Assembly: GCF_030867095.1 (NCBI RefSeq)
Contig: NC_081830.1
Span: 33,153,832 to 33,217,831, forward strand
Reading direction: 5' to 3'
DNA length: 64,000 nt
Origin: Alligator mississippiensis
Lineage: Eukaryota; Chordata; Crocodylia; Alligatoridae
Part shown: one piece after another, positions 1 to 11,395 of the stretch
Numbering within the stretch: the stretch's first letter is position 1
How the letters are laid out: each line of letters starts with the position of its first letter
Position numbers and translations under genes: made by a program
Notes under the pieces: generated by a model
The model's input: the letters and a program-made list of their open reading frames with translations, nothing else
What the model was told of the DNA's origin: nothing
Databases searched by the model: none

Positions 1-345
1 GGAAGAGGGGGATATGATACAAGTCTTCATATATCTGAAGCGTGGAGGATGCTGAAAGACTCTTCTCTGTGACTGCAGGGAACGGGACAAGGAGCAATGG
101 TCTTAAAATTACATCAAGAGAAACACAGGTTGAGGATTAGAAGGAACTTTTTGACCCTGAGGGTGGTTAAGCACTGGAACAGGCTACCTAAAGAGGCTGT
201 GGAATCTCCATCCTTGAAAGTTTAAGAACAGCTTAGACAAACAGTTGGCTGTAAGGGCTGATTCTGCCTTGAGCAGGAGGCTGAGAGCTCAGTGACCACC
301 TGAGGTCCCTTTCTAGCCTGCTTTTCTGGGATTCTAAGACTCTCC
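1..345 (+). repeat. CR1 LINE 3' fragment
   Basis: Shows the CR1 ORF2 end (gtggttaagcactggaacag), the diagnostic tail (gtccctttctagcc) and a final gattct. It runs into the left window edge, lies antisense in CFAP410 intron 4 and carries many frame breaks. Confidence 0.85.
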
Positions 346-421
346 TCATGGGTTGGCATACTTCAGACCCTAGTTTCATTCTGAAGCTTTCCTGCCACTG
401 AGTCTATTCTAAGGGACCCAC

Positions 422-651
422 CTTGGTTATCAAGCTTCTGCAGGTTGGGGAGGTTGCGTAGCACTGTCATTCTGTAGCAGTGAGGGTCCGAGCCACAACA
501 AGGATTCTCAGACAACCAAAGGACTCTTAGCCGGTGCAGATTTTTCAGGTAGAAGAGTTCAGTTAGGCTGGCAATGCTGTTCTTCCTCAGGTACAGCTCA
601 CTCAAATTCTGGCACTGACTTAACGGCTCCAGGTCAGAGATAGCGTTCACG
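422..651 (-). CDS. CFAP410: CFAP410 coding exon 4 (LRR exon)
   Basis: Codes the rest of the LRR core: [61 protein letters not shown] and QKLDNQ, then one base of the next codon. Acceptor CTGTTCAG; donor GTGGGT at 416-421. Reading through past the donor gives a false C-terminus. Confidence 0.95.
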
Positions 652-3600
652 CTGAACAGAGATGATGAATACCAGAAATGAGACCAGAAGCCTAAAATTT
701 ATGAACCATCAGCCACCTACCTGCCTTCCCCTCTCCCCCTCCACCAGTAACACAGAGGCAGAAACAGGACCCCTGCCATTCTGCAGTTCTTCCATCTCGC
801 TCTCTGAATCATTTCAACAGCAGACACCTGAAGCCATTCCAAGGGTGCAGTGCACCTAGGTACCTTGTTGCCAAACACAAGTTGGTTACTACAACAGGTA
901 ATGAAATACAGTCTGGACCAGAGAAAAAGGCTTGTTGTGCCCTTTTTTTTTTTTGGCATTTTGGAGTGCCACCCTGCAGTCAGCCACCCGGAGCCAGATG
1001 CATATAGCTATGCAGGCCAGGCTGCTTAACTTTTGAACTCTCTGTTCCATCTCCCTGCCCTCAGAACTTCTCCCTTCCTCTTCCTCCAGTATCTTTAACA
1101 TAAGCATTACCACCTACTTACTCACTCTTTCATTTGTGCTGAGCTACAGCCTCTGCCACCTGATTCAGAGGCCTGCGTGGGTTTCAAAGGCTCTCGCTGC
1201 CAGGGAACAGGTCAGTGGGAAGAAGGAAACATATTTTCCATGAAGGATTCACAGTCATTTTATTTGTTATTGCTCCCTGAGCTGTCACAGCAGGCTCCTC
1301 AAGCATCCACAGAACAAATCAAAGCTCACTGATAACCTGATAAAATTCTGTAACCCTCTGTGGGGCCAGTGGGCACAGGAGGGAATCCAGTGTCAAGAAT
1401 GGAATGGGGTTTTGGGAGCAAGAATGGCAACACCCATTACACTCCACCTCTATAAACAGTAATTATTTCCCCTAAAATATGTTGTCCCCATACTTACTAA
1501 AAATCCAGGTTTAAGTATTACAGGGAAAGACATGGACAGTCTGGGTTGAAAATATATACACCCTGCATCTCTACCTTCACAGCACACTCACCAACATTCA
1601 CAACACTGGATACTATGGTAGGGAGAGCCAGGTGTCATCACAAAGGTAGGAGAGAACTAAGTACCAAAGAAACAGTCCTAGGTAGTAGCCATCTACAGGA
1701 TCCAGGACTTCCCCTTCCTACGCTGCTGAGCTGAGGCTGGAAGTTTGATACTCACCTGAATGTGATCACCTCAATGTTGGGCAGCTCTTTGCATATTGAA
1801 ATCTAGACAGAAAAAAAAACCAACAAGCTGTATTTCTAGAGATGTCTGGCCATAAACAGGAATTTATAGTTCCAATAGCTACATCCTTTAACAAACCCAT
1901 CAAAAACAACAGGAGAGCAAGTCTGCATTAATCTAACTTGTCACCCTAACCAAATACATGAAAGAAGGAACTTCCTGGCTTCACCCACATTTTTGATCAC
2001 CGAGCACTGTGGTCAATAACAATTTCACTTTTGCCGGGTCATACTGGGAGACCAGATATTTATCCTGCCCAGGGCAGAGGCAGCTGTGCTCCCTCTCCCC
2101 ACAGTGCTCACATTCACTAGTTCCCTACTGATGTTTACAAGACTCACTCTTCTCAAAACTCCTTTTCCAACCAAGAATAGGGGCTGGAGTCCCCAAGCCA
2201 TCAACCACACACAGAAACAGAAGACTAGTGACCTTTGAAATGACACTAAGGAGTTTAAACTGTGTTCCTGAGAGCTCAGAATTAATTTGCAGACTGCCTT
2301 AATTTAGTACTTCTTCATTTTTAATGAAGAGTAAAGCCAGGATAAAAGTCCTTGGACTTCTGCAGCTTATAAAGTTCAGAAAAGTGTGATACCTAACACA
2401 CACAAGAGTAGCAGGGCATAGGGCAGGTGCCCTTCTCCTGCAAATGTGGGGAAAAAGTCTGCTGTGCACAAAGACTGTGAATGGGAGCCAGCATAGGTTT
2501 AATATATGAAGTTTCACACCCCTTTCCCATAAACATCCAAAAACCACTGGGTTTCCAATCCTGTCATCTCATCTGGGGCCCATAAGGACACCTGGCTCTT
2601 CCCAGTTCCCAAATGAGACTTCAAAGCCCACACTAGCAGCTGGCAGCAACTTCCTATGTAGTGTGCTGATCCCTGCTGTGTGTCCCTTTTGGGCTCAGCA
2701 ATGAATGAGGAATGAATGAGGGGGCCTAAAACTCAAGGACTGTGCCTTAAAGCGGGGGGAAAAAATAAAGGAACAAAGTGAGCAAATGCAGGAAGGATAC
2801 TTACATCTGTGAGGCGGCTGCCCCTGAAAGAGAAGAAGATAAATCACTGTGAAAAGTGGCAAAGCAGAGAATTCAATTTTGAGGCATTTTCAATGAGGCC
2901 TTGCATAAAGTGAAAGAGATGACAAGCCAAGGCTGATGGTGAGCATGAACACCTTTTTAAAATCCACATTATTTAGAAAGCTACAGTTCTGGAGGGGCTT
3001 TCCTCTGGGGTAATAGGAAACCCCAGGCATCTGAGTCTGTCCTGTCCTCCCCCACAATTCTCAGCCCTTAGGAACTGTGCACCAGAATCTTTGCTTCTTG
3101 CAAATGACCTTCCATGATACAAGATTGAAAGCAAAACAATGCTTTCTACCAGGAGGCTGGAAATAAAAATATGGCAACTCCCCAAGTGGGACAGAGGGTT
3201 GTGTTGCTTCTACTCTCTTCTTTCTCAGTCCTATACTTTCCTAAGCCCTATGCTCCCTAAAACCCGTTCTTCCATGCACTCAGCAGCTACTCTCTCTCCC
3301 ATTTTGAGCAAATCACAGCTGGGGAGGCAAACAAATACCTTCCAGATTCCTGAGAGAGTTCCGAGCCTTTACCAATACAGAAAGTCCAAAGCCCCGTCTG
3401 CTCTGACCTTACAGGTATGTTTTAACAGCTCCCTGTAAAGCATTTGATAGGACAGCTTGAGCAGCTGCTGTCGTTAGGACTGCGCCGTGAAAGAATATGT
3501 TCTAGGTTTGAACATGGCTTGGTTCTCTCCTGAATGTGCTTAAATTCACATTTGGGAGGCCTATATAGGAGGTACAAGTTCCCACCAACACAATAATACA

Positions 3601-6600
3601 CGAGTAGTGCACAAACTCCATCAGGTGTGGTCATGGGTGAAGTAGTATTGGTCACATCAGGCTCCCTCAACTTGGATGATCAGTGAGTGCTCTATCAGGA
3701 TACCAATGGCGATATTATACTACTATTCCTAACAACCTTGTTAGTTGTAATAGAGGCCACAGGCTCCGGATCTTAGTAACAAAGACTCTTCAGGGTTTAT
3801 CATTCACAAACAGCAGCAGACACAAACATCATGCCCCATTCAGGCATGGCACTAGCCAGCCACCTGTTGAATGCAGCACCAGCATAAAATACAGCTCCTA
3901 GCTCAGCACAAAGAATTCATGGTTTCCAGGCAATCAAAATAACTATGTTTACAACATGCATCTCCTAATTCTCACCAATCACTAAATGTACTTATGCAAT
4001 ATCATTCACATCCAGTTTTTGCCAGACATTGCACCTGCTATTGCAACCTTCCCACCAGATAGAAAAGCCGGTTTACCAGGGTGTTTTGGTGTCTTGTGCC
4101 CATCTTATCCATTGTTTTCCACCCACTGACCTTCTGAGATGTCTAAAAGTTAATTCTCCTAACTTTCCCAACACTTCTGCTTAGGGCATACATGGTCTGC
4201 TCTCCAGTCACCAAGGTTCATAGCTAAGGCCCACTTTGGTTCATGCTGCTAACAGGCCTCTGTATAATTTCTATAGGCACTGAGAAGTGGCTGCACAAAT
4301 CCATGCTCCAGCAAAGCCTACACACATTTCGCTGAGATCAAGTCTCTTCTTACATGTGGGATAATTTCACAAGGCCAAACAAATCAATATCAAACTCCAA
4401 TACAGAAACCCAAGAAAGCCACACACAAACATTACAACTGCCTCTCTAAATATTTAGAGTTTCATCAGACATACGGACGTCAGGAAAACCTTAGGAAGGT
4501 CAAGTTTTCCATTAATGCTGACTCGGTCACATCATCAAAAGTAATGTTTCTGGATTCCTTTGTGGCTGTTATACTAGAAATGCAAATAAATGCATCAATC
4601 TCTACAAATGCAGTTTAGACACGTCAGAACAGCAGAAATAAACAGCAGACGTGAACTTATGTTCATTCCACTTGTAAGAATCACCTCTGAACTGCAGCGC
4701 TCGCTCACGTCACAATGTGCTTCCAGGGAAGTGCATGCATAAATTAACCATATGCACTCTTCCTGCGGTACACGATAGGATATCTTAGATCTGGAGGGGA
4801 TTCTTAGGAATGGGTTATGCATGCAGCAAAGCCATTCATTTTTGCTATTTGTTGAATTTCAAGAAAAATAGAGAGAACTGCTCTCCCAGCTCACTTCCTT
4901 TTCTCAGCCTCACTTTTAATCCTATCAAGTTGCCAGGGCACAGATGATTTTTTAAATTACAAATTAGCAGTTCCCATTGCTGGCAGTAAACTGTTTCATT
5001 TCACATACCTGATCCTGGCTTTTGCTTGTGTGCAGCGGTATGCAACAGTTTCCCCGGACTGACTTACATGTACATTGATGAAAGGAATCTATGTATAGTT
5101 TATAAACTCTGGCTGACATAATGAGGTTATGATGAAGACTGCCTCTGTATACAAGACGCAACAGAAACATTTAACTTTAATGACTGTACTTTGAAAAACT
5201 GACATGCCAAGGAGGTTGCCTGAATCTGGGATAAACTACTTTTACCTGTCTGCAGGGAGGGGGCTTAAGACCTGGAAACTTCCCAAACAGGACAAGAGGA
5301 GATTAAAAAGTGAGACAGGCTGGAAACTTCAGGCTGGGGTTGGGGAAGATGAGCATGCTTTAATATGAAGAGCAATCTGAGATGGAAAGACTCCACGGTT
5401 CAGAGGACAAAGTCATGAGTTGCAGAAAAAGGATCCTGGACAAACCCAGGAAATCCAGGCCTAGACTAGGAAGGAAATCATGGCAGGAAAACAAATGCCT
5501 GGTTTATTATATTTTTGCCTATACTGTATTTTATGTGTGGTACTGAATGAAGAGTAGCAGGGCTCTGAAACAACCATCTGCTTATACCAACATTGAATGC
5601 CCCAAGAGGGCTCAAGAGCCCCTCAAGAGCACTCCTTTGACTGATGTTCTGGGAGAAATTGTACTAAAATTAGACAGAAAACTCAGGAGTCAGAGCTAAG
5701 CCCATGTACTTGCCTCACAGGTCCCAGCTTTCACACATGGGTTATAGCCAGAGGAGCTGCACCTCACAGTATACCCAGAAACCCCAAGCAGAACAAGTGT
5801 CAAAAGCCTGTTCAAACTCAAGAGGTTCAAAACACACTGATGCAACGATCTGGGACCCAAGACAAAAGTCTGGAGAATGAACACACAGGAGATGCTGGAC
5901 CAGAGCTATGACACAAATTACATTTGAGACAGCCTAAGAAAATGGCTAAATTAACACTGCTACATAAAACCATTTAAAAACTTCTCTTTAAACAATTACA
6001 TACTTAGGTGTAATACTGAAAAAATACTTGGATGAACACGAGTGTATTTACTGAATGTGTTTTAGTGCAGATAAATAAGAACATTAGTTTCTGTAGATAT
6101 ACGTACATCTTTAATCTGTAACACTGGGTACACTGAGAAATGAACTGCCAGAGTAGGACAATGACGTCATCCTGCACACAACACTAGCCACCCCACCCAG
6201 AAAAAAACCCAAAAAACCAAAAGCGCGCAGGTGTCATCTTCACAGGATGCATTTGTTTTGGCAAAAAACCTGAGAGCTGCTCTGAATCAAAACATGCAAG
6301 TCTATATACCCACTAAATAGATGCCAAATATATTGTTCTCTGGAATCACAGCAAAAATGCATGCGTGTCTGAGGCTGACAAATCAACGTTTCACTGCTCT
6401 GGGGAAACATAAGTGCATGGTGTTAGCTTGTTTAGCAGAAATGCATGTATCTCTTGGTTTGTTTTTAATGAACCATGCTGTAATATGCCTAAGAAAATTT
6501 TTATGTTCCAACCAAGAAGGCATGTTGTCAATGATACATTAAAGTTTGTAGCAACAAATGAAGGGAAGCCTGTTGCTTCTTGGAAACAGTGTCATAATAC

Positions 6601-8368
6601 TGAACTAGACAAAGCCTTGGCTGGGATGATCTAGTTGGAGCTGGTCCTGCTTTGGGCAGGGGGCTGGACTAGATGTGACCTCCCGAGGTCCCTTCCAACC
6701 TTCATCACCAATGATTCTATGAATTGTGGCTTTACATCTCCCCTTATTAATATTGTTCCCATATATGTCTTAAGCAGCACCATGCTCCAGAGCCTGACTT
6801 ACTCATGATGACGTTCTCTTGATTGTCGCAGCTAGTTCCAAGAAACCAGATGCAGAGAAGGGCACCGGGACAATGAGGAGAATGGAGTGCCTACTCTATG
6901 AGAGGAGACTAGAAAACCATGGCTTTGTTTAATCTAACAAAACAAAGGTTGACAGGGGCCACGAATATTGTCTATACATACTTTCCATGATAAACACCAG
7001 GTGGGAAAAGCTATTCAAGCTCAAGGACAATGCTGCCACAAAAATAAATGGGCACAAACTTGCTCAAATTTAGGGTAGAAATTAAGTTTCTAACTATTAG
7101 AGCAAAAATGCTCTGGGACCCCCTTCCAAGTGGCAGTAGCAGCAGCAACCCCCAACCCAAAAAACACCCCTCCTCCCCCACAAGCTCTAACATGTAGTTC
7201 ATTCAGTTTATGAACACAATGGTATGATGTGGTGCCTGGGACAGCAGCAGCTCCATGACACAGGCCTATTTGATGCGCATTGGGAATGCAGGCCAGCCCC
7301 CACCCAGTAAAGCTGAACGCTCCCCTTAATATGGGGGCCGTAGGTGCACATCACACGACTACTGGGGACAACTAAGGAAGAAAATAGGGATGGTGGTGAA
7401 GGTCAAAGGTTTGGAGCGAGTGCACCACAGGAAGACTGGTGGCAGAGCACACTGGACACTGCCCGCTGGACCTTAGATGAGTCCAAGCAGCCAGCGAACA
7501 CGGCCCAGTGAAACTGCCTGGAAATGGGAGCAGACCATGCACAAGGAACGGCCCCGCAGCCCCCAGGGGCCTGGTGGATGCAGGCCTATTTGATGCGTAA
7601 GGTTAACCTGGGCTTAACACCCACAGAGCAACCCTTACCCCCTGTTGTTTGAGGGAGCTACTGGGTAGCGTTAACTGAATTAGGGGACAACATAAAACGA
7701 GGCAGGGACCGGAGCCGGTACCTGGGCAGAGGCTCACGTGCAAGGTTACCATGGGCTCAGTGCCCAGACAGCACTGAGCCCCGGGGGGCTGGAGGGTGCC
7801 GGGCACTCCTCAGGCATGCAGCGCACAACACGGGTGACACCTCCCAGCCCTGCAGGCGCTGGTCGTTGCAGCTGGCAGCTTTGCTCTGACCTGTAGCCGC
7901 GGCTCGCACGGGCGCTGCCAGGCACACCTGCTCTTTGCTGGCTGCTGCGACCGGGCGCCAGGCAGCGCTCCTCACACCTAATCATGGCATCCCGCCTCCT
8001 GACCTTGCCTTAGGTCACAGCCGCAGGCAGGCGTGGGCAAGGCTGCTGAGGGGAGGGGAGGGGAGGAGCCCCGGCTGGCCCCGCCCCGGCACACCTGACG
8101 TCACAGCCCCTACTGGCTGTTGCTCTGCTGACGTCATGGCAGCGCCTCTTCTAAAAGGTGGCCCCGGTTTGCCCCGCCCCCCTAGGGCAGCGAATGGACG
8201 TCACACCTGGCGTCCCGGCGACGCTGTGACGCGCGCGGGTCACCTTGGCTGTCTTTCTGTGACGTCAAAGCGACGCCCACCCGCCGCTCACCAGCAGTTG
8301 AGCTTGCGGACGGCGTCCAGCTCGGCGGCCTTGGCTCGGGACAGCACCGCTTTGCGCGTCAGCTTCAT
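422..8368 (-). CDS. CFAP410: CFAP410 (C21orf2), 5' part of gene, four coding exons, continues beyond window
   Basis: Leucine-rich-repeat protein of the basal body and ciliary base; human mutations cause retinal and skeletal ciliopathy (family knowledge). Coding exons in transcript order are 8292-8368, 2805-2823, 1756-1802 and 422-651: 373 nt, 124 codons plus one base. All introns seen are GT-AG and the phases agree (77, 19, 47, 230 nt). The protein starts [13 protein letters not shown] and runs through LRR repeats such as [14 protein letters not shown] and [12 protein letters not shown] to QKLDNQ, matching the human protein closely. The start codon is in a full Kozak context (GCCGCCATGA). The remaining exons, coding the C-terminal half, lie to the left of base 1. 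The gene is divergent from TRPM2, as in mammals. The frame is intact in the part seen. Confidence 0.95.
1756..1802 (-). CDS. CFAP410: CFAP410 coding exon 3
   Basis: Codes [15 protein letters not shown] and two bases of the next Ser codon, the first leucine-rich-repeat strand. Acceptor CTGTCTAG, donor GTGAGT. Confidence 0.92.
2805..2823 (-). CDS. CFAP410: CFAP410 coding exon 2 (19-nt microexon)
   Basis: A 19-base exon completing Trp and coding GSRLTD. The acceptor (CTTTCAG) and donor (GTAAGT) fit well and the residues match the family sequence WGSRLTD. It is too short for ORF-based detection and was found from the protein family. Confidence 0.9.
6603..6723 (+). repeat. CR1 LINE 3' tail
   Basis: Contains actagacaaagccttggctg, gggggctggactagatgtga and ggtcccttccaacc, ending with the CR1 terminal repeat (atgattctatgaa). 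Strongly 5' truncated, antisense to CFAP410 in intron 1. Confidence 0.9.
8096..8267. promoter_or_regulatory. Cluster of CRE (CREB/ATF) sites
   Basis: Three perfect palindromic TGACGTCA sites at 8096-8103, 8129-8136 and 8260-8267, plus a near match GGACGTCA at 8196-8203. All lie within 172 bp of CpG island just inside CFAP410 intron 1. Unmethylated CpG-island CREs are typical binding sites for CREB/ATF factors. Confidence 0.7.
8292..8368 (-). CDS. CFAP410: CFAP410 coding exon 1
   Basis: Codes residues 1-25 ([20 protein letters not shown]...) plus two bases of a Trp codon. The donor is GTGAG (reverse complement of 8287-8291). Whether more 5' UTR sits in this exon or in an upstream one cannot be told. 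Confidence 0.95.
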
Positions 8369-8396
8369 GGCGGCTCCCGGGGCGGGGCTCAGCGCG

Positions 8397-8410
8397 GCCG
8401 CCATGGCAAC
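8397..8410 (-). promoter_or_regulatory. RFX X-box-like site upstream of CFAP410 start
   Basis: The 14-mer GCCGCCATGGCAAC matches the palindromic X-box GTTGCCATGGCAAC at 12 of 14 positions, with one perfect half site (GGCAAC). It lies about 30-40 bp upstream of the CFAP410 start codon. RFX factors drive ciliary genes, which fits the gene's role. Strand is nominal because the motif is nearly symmetric. Confidence 0.65.
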
Positions 8411-8560
8411 GCCGCGCCGGCTTCCGGGGCGGGGCCTCGCGCTTCTCCCGCCAGAAGGCCCCGGTCACGGCGGCTGCAGAGGGACAAACCTCCTCACGCC
8501 GCTCTCATTGCGCCTTGGCTCTGCGGTGGCGGCTGCAAGTAGACGTGCGTGAAATACCAC

Positions 8561-10340
8561 TACACACACACACGCAGTAGTAGTGTTTCATTTTAATCAC
8601 AAAAAAGTGTGGTTTTGGGGTTACTTTTTTTGATCCGAAAATTATCAAGATCTGGGTCATCACATCACGTATGCCACGAGGCACCAAGACCAAGTGATGG
8701 GCCTCCCGGGTTTGGCAAAATGGCAGGCATTAAACCTGAAGTCATCCAGGACGTCGAGGGAAGGGTTATGACCCGGAGGAGAGGGTTTCACGGGGAGCTT
8801 GCGGTTTTGCTCCTTGCAGTCTTTGGGAGCCGTACTGACGATGCGCAGGTCCACCTGGAGCTGCAGCGCGACCGAAGGGGCTGGTTGGGTCCGCGCCAGG
8901 CTTTCGTTACACTTTTTCCTTGCAAAAAAAAAAGCAAGAGCCTTTTGGAATCGGCTCGTTCCCGTTGGCTGAAGCTGCGAAGCAGCAGCCTACAGGAGAT
9001 GACTGGAAGTAACATCAAGCCAGTTTCTAGTCCACCTATTAGGCAATTTAAGTGCACATAGGGCGTGTCTACACATGGGCTTCAATGGGAAGTAGCCTGT
9101 TCTCATTAAAGCATCAGATCAAAAATAGTGCTAATGTGCATTTAGTTTACTGCACAAAAAGTTTCCACCTGTGGCTTCTGTGTGTCCATTGCTTCCACCT
9201 GGCCTGATCCTCCACCGCTTTCACTGTCCTTCACACTTGAGTATATTGCAACAACAATTTGCTTTCACTTTGCAAAGGCATAAACAGCTGCACCAGCCCA
9301 GGTCACCGCCTGGCATAAATGTGAGTAACTCCACTATAGTCAACACCCACAGGGAATCGGGATCTGATCCACAAGGGAAGGCAGTGCAAGATTAGGTCTC
9401 CTGTTCATCAGCTTCTCATCCAATACATGGGTGTAACAGCACTTGTGTTCTGGACGCTTGCATTGAGAAGGCAAGTGCTTTAATATGTGCACGGCACTTA
9501 GATAACATGACGATGCGAGCCACAAAAAGGCCTTTAATAAGTAAAACAGCTGGAGTGCAATGTATGGCACAGGAGTGTGGCCAAGGTCCCTGGATCATTG
9601 CCTGGATAGAGCATCTGCAGGCAGAATTCTGTTCCACTGTTCATGCCCAAACGGCAGGTTTCCACCATTAGTGGCCATTTTGACACGCACGGTTTGGGAG
9701 TCTACTGCCCATGCCGTGCGGATAAGCACACATGGTAACTGTAGCACTTTCCAGGCAGGGACATGGCTTTCCATGTGCATACCTGAACATAACTCCCGTA
9801 AGATAGAGCTGGGTAGGAGGCACCCTCCCATGGTTTAGCCTAACTTGCTGATTGGTGAGGACACTTGCCTGAAAAGCAGCAGACCTGAATCCTAGGCCCC
9901 ACTTCACCCAGGGGTGGCACTAAACCACTGACTTCCCAGTGTGATGCGCTAAACACTAAGCATCACCAGTCCCCTTTCTAGTCCTCATTTAGACCCAGAG
10001 CCACTGCACCTTGCACTTAATGGGCACTAGATAAAATTTGTGGCAAGCAATGCAAAAGTTTCTATCTGGGAACAAGGGTCCAAGCTAGAATATACTTTCT
10101 TCTGGAGGAAGCACCAGTACCAGCACCACCTTCACATTCTCCTCACTGAACTAGGTGCCTCTAGCTTGCTTGCTTCTTCTTGGCCCTATGAATCTTCTTG
10201 GCTGCCCAAAGGGTCAGCTTCCAAAGGATGGCTGGAAAAGGTACTTGCTAATGCCTGACCTTTGGTCTGGTGATTTCATTGTGCTGAGAAATGCAGGGTC
10301 AAACCACCTCTAGATGAGACATTTAACCACTCCATTACTG
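8561..10340. other. Intergenic stretch between CFAP410 and TRPM2, proximal part
   Basis: No gene recognised. A plus-strand ORF at 8609-9061 has no family resemblance. Around 9059-9160 the sequence resembles one end of the MITE in the TRPM2 3' UTR (gggcgtgtctacacatg). Near 9855-9900 a tRNA-like stretch may be an old SINE head. Confidence 0.5.
9059..9160. repeat. Possible MITE end
   Basis: Starts agggcgtgtctacacatg, like the terminal repeat of the element at 59290 (ggcacgtctacatatgc), followed by AT-rich sequence. Only one end is visible. Confidence 0.35.
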
Positions 10341-10360
10341 GATCCTAAATAAGTGGGGAA

Positions 10361-10790
10361 ATGGTTTGGGGCTGGGGCAAGCACATGACTTCTGAGGAGA
10401 GGCTGAGGAAACTGAGTGTATTTAGTTTAGAGAAGAGAAGACTGAGGGGGGATTTAATAACAGTCTTCAACTACCTGAAGGGTGGTCCCAAAGAGGATGG
10501 AGCTGGACTGTTCTCAGTGGTGACAGATGACAGAACAAGGAGCAATGTCCTTAAATTGCAGCAAGGAAGTTTTAGGTTAAATATTAGGAAAAAAAACTCT
10601 CTCACATGGAGGGTGGTGAAGCACTGGAACAGGTTACCTAGAGAAGTTGTGGGCTCTCCATCCTTGGAGGTTTCTAAGACCCGGCTAGACAAAGCCTTGG
10701 CCAGGATGGTCTAGTTGGGGCTAGTACTGCTTTGAGCAGGGGGTTGGACTAGATGTGATCCCCTGAGGTCCCTTCCAACCATATCAAAAT
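10361..10790 (+). repeat. CR1 LINE 3' end with open ORF2 C-terminus
   Basis: About 430 bp. An open frame (10361-10714) reads FSLEKRRLRGDLITVFNYLK, GAGLFSVVTDDRTRSN and VVKHWNRLPREVV, the C-terminal end of CR1 ORF2, then the tail ggttggactagatgtgatcc and aggtcccttccaacc. 5' truncated. The intact frame suggests it is younger than other copies here. Confidence 0.92.
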
Positions 10791-11285
10791 GCTGCTGCTG
10801 TCTATTCCAGCACTTAACACTTAATATCTGCTAGGTTTTTGCAGGGTGGAGTTTTGTGACCTATACACACCCAGTATACATGTGTATGTAACTGCTCATC
10901 TGCCCAGCCAATACATAGCCTACTGTATGCTCAATTGCTGTGCAAACACTTGCATGTCTGTGTTGCATGGACAATAGAAATAAGTCATCCATAATACCAA
11001 GAATGCCACTTATATGGCTGGAAAACCAGTATTTGGAGAGTGAAATGAGATTGAATTCTACGCTATGGTTTTCTAGACAGTCCATACATGCTGTGAACTA
11101 TGTGCACATTATGTAATGAGGAGAAAGGGCCAAGTGACTGAGATGATGGATGTCATTTATAAATCAGTAAATAAAATCCACATATTAATTTTTCCAGTTT
11201 GGTCACGCTGAACTCAGTGTCACCACTTCTACTCGCACTGCAAAGGCATTCCATTACATGACATGTAAATGCAAGATTCACATGG

Positions 11286-11395
11286 GGCTTTAGACTGTAA
11301 GCTCTTTGGAGGCAGGGACTGCCCTTTCATTATGTATGCTCACAGCATCTAACGTAATTGGGGCTACTAGGTACAATTGCAACACAAACATAGCA
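11286..11395 (+). repeat. Old interspersed repeat tail (L3/MIR type)
   Basis: gactgtaagctctttggaggcagggactg followed by a degenerate cagcatctaacgtaattggggct resembles a widespread amniote LINE/SINE tail. Class assigned from memory. Confidence 0.5.

Larger units (their letters stand above)
2827..8286 (-). other. CFAP410 intron 1 interior
   Basis: Large first intron. Apart from a CR1 tail near 6.6 kb, a short direct repeat (7261/7581) and the CpG-island end with CRE sites, I see only AT-rich unique-looking sequence. Short ORFs here lack any family resemblance. Confidence 0.6.
7850..8560. promoter_or_regulatory. CpG island promoter of CFAP410
   Basis: Dense in CG dinucleotides and GC-rich compared with the AT-richer flanks, with GC boxes (ggggcgggg) near 8379-8387 and 8427-8435 and no TATA box near the start codon. 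It covers CFAP410 exon 1 and the start of intron 1. It probably drives CFAP410; whether it also fires rightwards toward TRPM2 is unknown. The long plus-strand ORF over it (7935-8552) is a GC-rich by-product. Confidence 0.85.

Noticed and set aside
7935-8552. 205-codon plus-strand ORF over the CpG island
   Set aside because: Rich in Ala, Arg, Gly and Pro from high GC, no family resemblance, and it runs antisense through CFAP410 exon 1.
8609-9061. 150-codon plus-strand ORF
   Set aside because: No recognisable domain, no splice or promoter support, and part may be a MITE end.
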